Below are positions 43,407 to 50,215 of a stretch of 64,000 bases of DNA, one piece after another (the first letter of the stretch is position 1; each line of letters begins with the position of its first letter). Source of the stretch: Clostridium_AD estertheticum_D (GTDB lineage: Bacteria > Bacillota > Clostridia > Clostridiales > Clostridiaceae); NCBI RefSeq assembly GCF_018861295.1, contig NZ_JAHLDM010000007.1, positions 144,874-208,873 of the forward strand. Reading direction: 5' to 3'. The position numbers and the translations under genes are program-made. Under the pieces are notes generated by a model. It did no database searches and was not told the DNA's origin. It saw only the letters and a program-made list of their open reading frames with translations.

Positions 43407-44102
43407 CTAGGATAAATTACACTGCTTCTCAGAAAATTTATTTATAATTTTATCCTTATATAATATTCCTAGAATAACAAGCAATCCTGATATCACCACT
43501 AATGCAATGGAAAATATGTAATTTCCATGATGAATATTTGAACCAATGCATACAACTGCTGCAGTACCAGGTAATCTACCTACTAGTAAAAGCATAAAGA
43601 ACTTCAATGATTTTATAGGTGTTAATGCTGCAATATATATTAAAATGTCTTTCGGCATTCCTGGAACTATAAACATAACAAACATAACAACAGGAAAATT
43701 CTTACTACTTATTATTTTCGTCAACCATTGAGTACTTGTACGTTTCACTATTTTTTCTACAAAAGAAAATGCTATAAACCTAGTGAAGTAAAAAATAATT
43801 GTGCCCCCTAGCATCATCCCTAATGTTGAATAAAAGGTTCCTAATATGCTACCATAAATATATCCACCCGCTACCTGAATTACTTCACCTGGAATTGGCG
43901 CAACTACCGTTTGTAGCACTTGGAAAGATAAGTATGCACCTATTCCCCCATTACCTAGAGAAACAATATAACGTCTAAATTTCTCAGGAGATACGGTTAT
44001 TTCTATTATCCACGGTAGGTATCTAAATACAACTAGAGTTGATATGATAGCTAATAGCAATATTACTAACTTCATATTCAACTTGTTTTTCAAATGCTTC
44101 AT
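43407..44102 (-). CDS. TVP38/TMEM64 (SNARE-associated/DedA-like) membrane protein
   Basis: 231 residues, about six helices. Family motifs: APIPGEVIQVAGGYIYG near residue 68, GTFYSTLGMMLGGTIIFYFTR near 88 (read in two parts), and FIVPGMPKDILIYIAA near 143. Related to DedA proteins and likely moves or flips lipids; exact role unknown. Start follows GGGAGGAC. Confidence 0.9.
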   Translation of the reverse strand: MKHLKNKLNMKLVILLLAIISTLVVFRYLPWIIEITVSPEKFRRYIVSLGNGGIGAYLSFQVLQTVVAPIPGEVIQVAGGYIYGSILGTFYSTLGMMLGGTIIFYFTRFIAFSFVEKIVKRTSTQWLTKIISSKNFPVVMFVMFIVPGMPKDILIYIAALTPIKSLKFFMLLLVGRLPGTAAVVCIGSNIHHGNYIFSIALVVISGLLVILGILYKDKIINKFSEKQCNLS

Positions 44103-44358
44103 GCCGTCCTCCCATTTTTAATATATTTAACAGTAGCATATTATCTTATAACATTATTAACCACTAAAAATTCAATTTACATTATTAATTTGAATATATA
44201 CTCATACCCATAAACTTTAGCTAAAACTGCCTTATAAACAATATTCTAACATATTTCTATTATAAATTCTATATATCTACTTTTTATAAACTAATTATAA
44301 ACAATGTATAAACTTTTTTAAATCCCATTTCATAAAGTTTACAACTGCCAACGAAAAA
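44103..44358. other. Intergenic DNA between TVP38 gene and thiolase terminator
   Basis: AT-rich, includes the promoter for the TVP38 gene. No gene, RNA or repeat recognised. Confidence 0.5.
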
Positions 44359-44400
44359 AGGTGCCTCTGAAATGATTTTTTAATCATTTCAGAGGCACCT
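44359..44400 (-). terminator. Strong 19-bp hairpin terminator of the thiolase gene
   Basis: AGGTGCCTCTGAAATGATT and exact complement with a 4-base loop, followed on the minus strand by a run of T (complement of CGAAAAAA). Confidence 0.92.
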
Positions 44401-44416
44401 CACATTATTCTACCTT

Positions 44417-45598
44417 CTATTTTCTTTCAACAATAATTGCAGTTCCTTGACCGCCACCTATACATAATGTAGCAAGTCCTGTTTTAGAATTCCTTTTTAT
44501 CATTTCATATATTAATGTAATAAGTATTCTTCCACCTGAAGCTCCTACTGGATGACCTAATGCTATTGCTCCACCATTAACATTAACTATTTCTGGATTT
44601 AATCCTAAATCCTTAGCTACTGCTAATGATTGAGAAGCAAACGCTTCGTTAGCTTCAACTAAATCTAAATCAGCTACAGTAAGTCCTGCTTTTTCTAATG
44701 CTTTTTTGCTTGCTGGAACTGGACCATAACCCATTATTTTTGGATCTACGCCTGCTGATGCATAAGATTTTATTGAAACTAGTGGTTTAAGTCCTAATTG
44801 ATCAGCTTTATCTTTTGACATTACTATAAACATAACAGAACCATCATTTATTCCTGATGCATTACCTGCTGTTACTGTACCACCCTTTTTAAATGCTGGT
44901 TTTAATTTAGTTAATTTGTCCATAGTTATTCCAAATCTAGGGCCTTCATCTGTGTCAAATGTTATTGGGTCACCTTTTCTTTGAGGAATTACAACTGGAA
45001 CGATCTCATCTTTAAATTTGCCACCCTTTATAGCTGCTTCAGCTTTATGTTGGCTTTTTAAAGAAAATTCATCTTGTTGTTCTCTAGTTATATTAAATTT
45101 TTCTGCAATATTTTCTGCAGTTATTCCCATATGATAGTCGTTAAATGCATCCCAAAGAGAATCTTTGATCATAGCATCTACTACTTTACCATCTCCCATT
45201 CTTTTACCCCATCTATTGTTTGGAAGTATATATGGAGCATTACTCATGCTTTCAGTTCCACCAGCTAAAACTACTTCTGCATCTCCACACATTATAATCT
45301 GTGCTGCCATGCTTACAGCTCTAAGTCCTGAACCACAAACTTTATTTATTGTTAGTGCAGAAGATGATTCATCCAATCCTGCATTTATAGCTATTTGTCT
45401 AGCAATATTTTGTCCAAGTCCTGCTTGAATTACGTTACCGATGATAGCTTCTTCTACTATTTCTGGTTTAACTCCTGATCTTTTTATAGCTTCCTTAGCT
45501 GCAACTGTTCCCATTTCTACAGCTGATACTTGTGATAATCCTCCACCAAAAGTTCCTATTGCTGTTCTTGCTGCTCCTACAATTACTACTTCTCTCAT
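44417..45598 (-). CDS. thlA: Acetyl-CoA C-acetyltransferase (thiolase)
   Basis: 393 residues, exact length of clostridial ThlA. Catalytic Cys in NKVCGSGLRAV (near 88), His in NGGAIALGHPVGASGGR (near 348) and Cys in TLCIGGGQGTA (near 378). It joins two acetyl-CoA to acetoacetyl-CoA, the first step to butyrate/butanol. Monocistronic, with strong terminator. Its 400-base upstream region holds a -24/-12 promoter and two palindromes, and the next upstream gene encodes a sigma-54 activator, so expression is probably sigma-54 dependent. Start follows GGAGGG. Confidence 0.96.
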   Translation of the reverse strand: MREVVIVGAARTAIGTFGGGLSQVSAVEMGTVAAKEAIKRSGVKPEIVEEAIIGNVIQAGLGQNIARQIAINAGLDESSSALTINKVCGSGLRAVSMAAQIIMCGDAEVVLAGGTESMSNAPYILPNNRWGKRMGDGKVVDAMIKDSLWDAFNDYHMGITAENIAEKFNITREQQDEFSLKSQHKAEAAIKGGKFKDEIVPVVIPQRKGDPITFDTDEGPRFGITMDKLTKLKPAFKKGGTVTAGNASGINDGSVMFIVMSKDKADQLGLKPLVSIKSYASAGVDPKIMGYGPVPASKKALEKAGLTVADLDLVEANEAFASQSLAVAKDLGLNPEIVNVNGGAIALGHPVGASGGRILITLIYEMIKRNSKTGLATLCIGGGQGTAIIVERK

Positions 45599-45690
45599 AT
45601 GTAACCCTCCATTAATTTATTTATCTAATTTATTATTAACATATAATAGGAATTTATGACATGATCATTTTTTCCTATATATATAACACT

Positions 45691-45707
45691 AGCAATTTCT
45701 ATGCCAA
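45691..45707 (-). promoter_or_regulatory. Sigma-54 (-24/-12) promoter for thlA
   Basis: Minus strand reads TTGGCATAGAAATTGCT: GG and GC elements separated by exactly 10 bases, matching the TGGCAC-N5-TTGCW consensus in all key positions. It lies about 93-109 bases upstream of the thlA start. Confidence 0.82.
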
Positions 45708-45778
45708 GTCGTCAATACCCCGCAAACCTCACTATAGCAACTTATTTCTTTATACCAAAATTAAATATACCCCTCAAT

Positions 45779-45795
45779 GTAAACTTAGTTTACAC
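45779..45795. promoter_or_regulatory. Palindromic activator site 1 (UAS)
   Basis: TGTAAACTTAGTTTACA, a near-perfect dyad, about 83 bases upstream of the -24 element; a form typical of sites for sigma-54 activators. Confidence 0.7.
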
Positions 45796-45928
45796 TAATG
45801 CTTATATAAATTTATCTTGTTCAAGCTTGTTAATATTATAACCTATTTGTTAAAAAAATCACTTAAAGTATTTTCAATGCATTGATATAACTATGTATTT
45901 AGTTTATCCTATAATTCTAGTTTACAAT

Positions 45929-45963
45929 ACACATACTATTTTTCATAAAAAAATAGTACGTGT
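45929..45963. repeat. Inverted repeat in the thlA upstream region
   Basis: ACACATACTATTTTT, loop CAT, complementary arm with one mismatch. It may end the activator transcript or shape DNA between activator sites. Confidence 0.6.
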
Positions 45964-45977
45964 AAACAAAGTTTGCA
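45961..45977. promoter_or_regulatory. Palindromic activator site 2 (UAS)
   Basis: TGTAAACAAAGTTTGCA, same dyad as site 1 with three differences, about 265 bases from the -24 element. A half-site GTTTACA lies at 45920-45926. Confidence 0.62.
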
Positions 45978-45998
45978 TGTACACTATTGTGGATTAGT

Positions 45999-47696
45999 CT
46001 ATTTTATTAAATTATATCTGTTTAATTTTTTATATAATCCCGCCCTACTAAGCCCCAATATTTTTGCTGCTTCTTTTTTATTTCCACTGGTATCTTTTAA
46101 ACATTCCATGATAATGTCCTTTTCAATCCTTTCAACAACATCTTTCAAATAATTGTTTTCGAGCGAGTAGTTCTTAAGTTTACTCTTAATTATTTTTTCC
46201 GGCAAATGCTTTGGCATTATGCATATATCCTCATCAAGCAAATTAATAGCTCTTTCTATTACATTTTCAAGTTGCCTTATGTTCCCAGGCCAACTATAAG
46301 CTTTTAAAAAATCAATAGCTTCCCTAGATATACCTTCAGATTTAACATTATATTTTTTACATATTTTTGTCAAAAGCTTACCTGCCAATTCCTCAATGTC
46401 TTCTCTTCTTTCCCTTAATGGAGGTAATCTTAAATGCATAACATCTAACCTATAATATAAATCCTCTCGAAACTTTCCATCATTAATTAACTGTTCTAAA
46501 GATTTATTGGTAGATGCTATAATTCTTACATCAACTTTAATAGCATCGTTTCCACCAACCTTCACAAGTTCTTTCTCTTGAATAACCCTTAAAAGTTTAA
46601 CTTGCATATTCATAGGCATATCACCAATTTCATCTAATAGTATGGTACCACCATTTGCATATTCAAACTTGCCTTTCCTACCTGATTTTTTTGCCCCAGT
46701 AAAAGCTCCTTCTTCATAGCCAAACATTTCTGACTCAAAAAGTTCTGCTGGAATAGCTCCACAATTAATTTTTACAAAAGGCTTTAAACATCTTTTACTA
46801 TCATTATGAATAGAATGTGCAAAAAGTTCCTTACCAGTCCCGCTCTCTCCAGTGATTAAAACATTTGAATCTACCTTAGCAACTCTTTTGGCAAGGCCCA
46901 TTACTTCTTGGCTTTTATCACTGCCTCCTATAATATTATTAAAAGTATATATTGCCTTTTGATCTGTACTTAATTCATTTTTACAGCCTTCAGCTTCTTT
47001 ATCCAAAAGACATAATTTGTTACTTAGTATTTTAAAATTGCTTAAATCCTTAAACATTACTTTCCCAATTGCACCAACAACTTCACCATCTTTTATTATA
47101 GGGACTCTCATAGAAATCATCTTATGCCCATTTGCTTCTTGAATTTCACCAATTTTTTTTTCGCCAGTCCTTGCTACTATATGTAATTTTGTATTTTCAA
47201 TAACCTCAGTTACATGTTTTCCCTCTGGATTTTGGCAATTAATAAACCTTTTATATTCATCGCTCATCATAGTTATTATTCCATTCTGGTCCACTACAAC
47301 TATGCACTCCTTTACGGTATTAAAAATTGTGTTTAACATCTCTTCATATACCATACCATCATCTTGCACGTTCATTGGTAGATTGTTTTGACTTTCTTCA
47401 TGAAAAACTTCAAACGCACCTATAACCTCACCGCTTTGAGTTATTAATTTGCGAGTTACAATAAATTTGCCTTCTTTTTTATTTACTTGCTCCTCTCCAT
47501 TTTCAATTATACTTATTAATTTACTATAGGAGAGTACATCTGAAATATATTCTCCTATGCTATTATCTGCATCAATTTCAAACATTCTTTCAGCCGCATT
47601 ATTAATTATTTGAATAATGCCTCTTTTATCTATAACAACAATACCTTCATTAATGTTGCTCATAACTTCATTATAGTAATCACTAATTATACCCAT
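45999..47696 (-). CDS. Sigma-54-dependent transcriptional activator (PAS-AAA+-Fis HTH)
   Basis: 565 residues. Two PAS-like sensory domains (about 5-70 and 110-215). AAA+ domain (about 250-480): Walker A GESGTGKELFAHSIH, sigma-54 contact loop GAFTGAKKSGRKG, Walker B ILLDEIGDMP, then VDVRIIASTNK and REDLYYRLDVM. The C-terminal Fis-type HTH has TSGNKKEAAKILGLSRAGLYKKL. It uses ATP to open sigma-54 promoters; the first downstream gene, thlA, carries such a promoter and two dyads. The signal sensed by PAS is unknown. Start follows AGGAAGGTGA. Confidence 0.95.
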   Translation of the reverse strand: MGIISDYYNEVMSNINEGIVVIDKRGIIQIINNAAERMFEIDADNSIGEYISDVLSYSKLISIIENGEEQVNKKEGKFIVTRKLITQSGEVIGAFEVFHEESQNNLPMNVQDDGMVYEEMLNTIFNTVKECIVVVDQNGIITMMSDEYKRFINCQNPEGKHVTEVIENTKLHIVARTGEKKIGEIQEANGHKMISMRVPIIKDGEVVGAIGKVMFKDLSNFKILSNKLCLLDKEAEGCKNELSTDQKAIYTFNNIIGGSDKSQEVMGLAKRVAKVDSNVLITGESGTGKELFAHSIHNDSKRCLKPFVKINCGAIPAELFESEMFGYEEGAFTGAKKSGRKGKFEYANGGTILLDEIGDMPMNMQVKLLRVIQEKELVKVGGNDAIKVDVRIIASTNKSLEQLINDGKFREDLYYRLDVMHLRLPPLRERREDIEELAGKLLTKICKKYNVKSEGISREAIDFLKAYSWPGNIRQLENVIERAINLLDEDICIMPKHLPEKIIKSKLKNYSLENNYLKDVVERIEKDIIMECLKDTSGNKKEAAKILGLSRAGLYKKLNRYNLIK

Positions 47697-47752
47697 TCGT
47701 CACCTTCCTAAAGCCTTATAACTTAATTATAAAGTTGATAGTTTTTTTTATC

Positions 47753-47805
47753 AAGATATACTTAAAAATAGCGAGAATTTTTCTCGCTATTTTTAAGTAT
47801 ATCTT
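47753..47805. terminator. Perfect 25-bp hairpin, likely bidirectional terminator
   Basis: AAGATATACTTAAAAATAGC... arm with a 3-base TTT loop and exact complement. The inner GCGAGAA/TTCTCGC stem is followed by TATTTTT on either strand. It lies between ferredoxin and the activator gene. Confidence 0.75.
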
Positions 47806-47841
47806 ATTTTTTTATCAATTATCTACTAATTATTAATTCTT

Positions 47842-48030
47842 CTACTCTACTGTAATTGCATTAACTGGGCACTGTTCTTCTGCCTCTTTAGCACTTTTTA
47901 CTAATTTTTCTGAGATTTCACCTTTAGATGCCTTTGCTTTTCCATCGTCGTCCATTGTAAAAATTTCTGGACATACTTCAGGACATAACCCACATCCTAT
48001 ACACGTATCCTTATCAACCATTGCTTCCAT
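47842..48030 (-). CDS. Single-cluster [4Fe-4S] ferredoxin
   Basis: 62 residues from ATG at 48030, which follows AAGGAGTGATTTTA; three upstream codons are not needed. Ligands: CIGCGLCPEVCP (three Cys used) and the distal CPVNAITVE Cys. The gap between them is long and acidic (FTMDDDGKAKA), as in the small monocluster ferredoxins. Cytoplasmic electron carrier; partner unknown. Monocistronic. Confidence 0.94.
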   Translation of the reverse strand: MEAMVDKDTCIGCGLCPEVCPEIFTMDDDGKAKASKGEISEKLVKSAKEAEEQCPVNAITVE

Positions 48031-48151
48031 TAAAATCACTCCTTAGGTCAAATTTTATTTAAATAACTACTATATATATATTTCCACAATGATATAGTAA
48101 TATACTTACTTGTAAAAGTAAGTAACAATAGTTACCAAACAAAACCACTTT

Positions 48152-48994
48152 CTAGCTAACCTCATTCTGCCGTCTTAACTTGTCAGCCACCATTGCTATG
48201 AATTCAGAATTTGCTGGCTTACCCTTCTTATAGCTAATAGTATATCCAAAAATTTTATTAATATTAGTGGCTTTTCTAGTGCTCCATGTAACATCTATTG
48301 CATGATTCATTGCTCTTTCAACCCTACCTGCAGTGGTATTAAATTTTTTACCCACTAATGGATATAATTCCTTTGTAACTGATGATGAAAGTTCATTATC
48401 AGTTACTAATATGTTTATTGCTTCTTTTAAATACATATAACCTTTTATATTAGTTGGTACCCCAATTTCATTAATAATATTAGTAATTTGAGAATTAAGA
48501 TTATTTTTTTGCTCCTTATTGATTTTACTTTCTTTATTAATTTCACTTTCAGTATTCGTTTTTACATTGTCAATATTAGTAATTATATTTTTTAGCTCTT
48601 TATTATATATAGTATCACTTACAACTTCCCTTATTTTACCAATAAATAATTCCATATCAAAAGGTTTTACAATATAATAATCTGCTCCAAGCGATATAGC
48701 TCTTTTAGTTGTTATTTCACTCCCAACTGCTGATAAGACTATTATATGAGGTTTTGGATTTAAATTCATTGTATTTAGCCTCTCTAGCACTCCCAATCCA
48801 TCAATAAAAGGCATGATTATATCAAGTATTACTAAATCAGGTTTTTTTTCTTTAATTAATTTTATTGCCTGTACTCCATTTTTTGCGATTCCGGTAACAA
48901 CAATACCTTTCTGATAAAATATATACTCATTCAGTATATTACGAAATTCATCATTATCATCCGCAATGATAACTTTTATGTCCGACTCTTCCAT
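48152..48994 (-). CDS. spo0A: Sporulation master regulator Spo0A (or paralog)
   Basis: 280 residues from ATG at 48994, behind GGAGATTAC; an upstream reading adds 12 residues without support. Receiver (1-120): IIADDNDEF, phospho-acceptor in LVILDIIMPFIDGLG, VLSAVGSE and VKPFD. A long polar linker (NTESEINKESKINKEQ). Effector domain (about 165-280): INEIGVPTNIKGYMYLKEAI, recognition region TTAGRVERAMNHAIDVTW, NKIFGYTI and GKPANSEFIAMVADKLR. It commands entry into sporulation and solventogenesis. The recognition helix has AMNHAID where I recall AIRHAIE in most Spo0A. spoIVB, the usual upstream neighbour in clostridia, is absent. Confidence 0.93.
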   Translation of the reverse strand: MEESDIKVIIADDNDEFRNILNEYIFYQKGIVVTGIAKNGVQAIKLIKEKKPDLVILDIIMPFIDGLGVLERLNTMNLNPKPHIIVLSAVGSEITTKRAISLGADYYIVKPFDMELFIGKIREVVSDTIYNKELKNIITNIDNVKTNTESEINKESKINKEQKNNLNSQITNIINEIGVPTNIKGYMYLKEAINILVTDNELSSSVTKELYPLVGKKFNTTAGRVERAMNHAIDVTWSTRKATNINKIFGYTISYKKGKPANSEFIAMVADKLRRQNEVS

Positions 48995-49082
48995 ATTTGT
49001 AATCTCCTTTACATACTTATTCCATACCAATATTATATATATTCTACAAAAGATTGGAAAATCCTTTTATTTTTTAAAAATA

Positions 49083-49090
49083 TTGTCGAA
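49083..49090. promoter_or_regulatory. 0A-box-like site
   Basis: TTGTCGAA, matching the core TGTCGAA of the Spo0A box, in the spo0A upstream region. Confidence 0.55.
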
Positions 49091-49168
49091 ATAAATAATA
49101 AAAAAGATCTTATTTTGTTATCTATTATAACTAGCTTCAAGCTGTTTAAATCTACTTTTAATCATTTG

Positions 49169-49175
49169 TGTCGAA
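49169..49175. promoter_or_regulatory. Second 0A-box-like site
   Basis: TGTCGAA, 86 bases from the first, same orientation, between divergent spo0A and the DUF3842 gene. Confidence 0.55.
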
Positions 49176-49257
49176 TATTGTGATCCAGCTAAAAATATTG
49201 TTTCTTATTGATAATAAGGTAATATGATTTATATATAGGTGTTTGAGACTGATATTG

Positions 49258-49280
49258 AAATTTCATGATATAATATTTAA
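49258..49280 (+). promoter_or_regulatory. Extended -10 promoter, twin of the one at 31166
   Basis: Same 23 bases, including TTTCATGATATAATATTTAA, with TATAAT at 49269-49274. It precedes an 11-codon ORF and the DUF3842 gene. Confidence 0.7.
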
Positions 49281-49310
49281 AACACATTTATACAATTTAG
49301 GGGGGAAACT

Positions 49311-49346
49311 ATGATTCTAAAAAAGCTATACATATGGCTTTTTTAA
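49311..49346 (+). CDS. Possible leader peptide MILKKLYIWLF
   Basis: Eleven codons and TAA, preceded by TTTAGGGGGGAAACT. Its codons span a weak AAAAAAGC/GCTTTTTT hairpin (49319-49344) with a T-run, a layout that could couple translation to termination. It lies 53 bases before the DUF3842 gene. Expression is unproven. Confidence 0.4.
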   Translation: MILKKLYIWLF

Positions 49347-49399
49347 ACCTATATAGAAACCTTAAAGGATAATTATCCTATATTTTTGGAGGTATAACA

Positions 49400-49819
49400 A
49401 TGAAAATAGCTGTAATAGACGCTCAAGGAGCAGGTCTTGGAAAAACAATTATAAAAAAAATTCATAAAGAAATTGATTTTAATATTTATATAATTGCACT
49501 TGGCACAAATACATTTGCTACCTCTAACATGATGAAAGCCGGTGCAAATTTAGGAATAAGTGGAGAAGATGAAATTTGCTCATTCTGTTCTACAAATAAA
49601 GTTGACAGTATAATTGGTCCAATAGGTATGATATGTAGTGGTGGTATACAGGGAGAAATTACCCCTATGATTGCCTCGTCAATATATAATATGGATTGTA
49701 CTAAATATATAATTCCACTACAAAAACATGGTATTTATATACCGGGAACAAGAAATCTTCAAATAAAAGATATTATTGACGACATTATTCTTGATATAAA
49801 AGGTAATATGAAACTATAA
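49400..49819 (+). CDS. DUF3842 family protein
   Basis: 139 residues. Rossmann-like start MKIAVIDAQGAGLGKTIIKK, then FNIYIIALGTNTFATSNMMKAGAN, GPIGMICSGGIQGEITP and KYIIPLQKHGIYIPG. Three Cys are present, two in EICSFCS. The family is common in clostridia and uncharacterised; a nucleotide-binding role is suggested by the glycine-rich start only. Start follows TTTTGGAGG. A weak AGCTCC/GGAGCT hairpin at 49876-49890 may end the transcript. Confidence 0.85.
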   Translation: MKIAVIDAQGAGLGKTIIKKIHKEIDFNIYIIALGTNTFATSNMMKAGANLGISGEDEICSFCSTNKVDSIIGPIGMICSGGIQGEITPMIASSIYNMDCTKYIIPLQKHGIYIPGTRNLQIKDIIDDIILDIKGNMKL

Positions 49820-49917
49820 TAGTAATATATAAGGATTGATTTAATTGATAACATGATATAAACTATAGTTAAATCAGCTCCAATGGAGCTTCCATATTAT
49901 AATTATGAATACTAAAG

Positions 49918-50065
49918 TATAGATTACCTTAGTTTAAAAGGGAAGACAGGTGTAAATCCTGCGCGGTCCCGCCGCTGTAAAAGAAGAGTCCTTATATAAA
50001 AAGCCACTGGGAAACCGGGAAGGTACAATGGGGACAATGATGCTTAAGCCAGAATACCTTTCCAT
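49918..50065 (+). ncRNA. Cobalamin (adenosylcobalamin) riboswitch
   Basis: Core elements in order: AAAAGGGAAGACAGGTGTAA, CCTGCGCGGTCCCGCCGCTG, GCCACTGGGAAACCGGGAAGG and the B12-box-like AAGCCAGAATACCT. It lies about 150 bases before nrdD. The downstream hairpin at 50136 is the likely expression platform. When adenosylcobalamin is high, nrdDG expression should fall, which makes sense if the cell also has a B12-dependent class II reductase. Confidence 0.94.
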
Positions 50066-50135
50066 AATTACACACAATAGCTCTACGAGAGATGGAGAGG
50101 TGCTAGCAATATCTTTTTTTAGTTGCGATGATTTT

Positions 50136-50166
50136 AAGTCTCTTAACTCAATAGTTAAGGGACTTT
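50136..50166 (+). terminator. Riboswitch-controlled terminator candidate
   Basis: AAGTC-T-CTTAAC, loop TCAATA, GTTAAG-G-GACTT followed by TTAACGTTTT. It lies between riboswitch and nrdD, 50 bases before the start codon. Confidence 0.7.
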
Positions 50167-50215
50167 TAACGTTTTAGGAAACATTTATAGAAAATGAAAT
50201 ACACGGAGGTACTAT

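Noticed and set aside
48103..48124. Hairpin TACTTACTT/AAGTAAGTA as a spo0A terminator
   Set aside because: It is short, AT-only in its loop-proximal part and lacks a clear T-run on the minus strand, so I did not list it as a feature.
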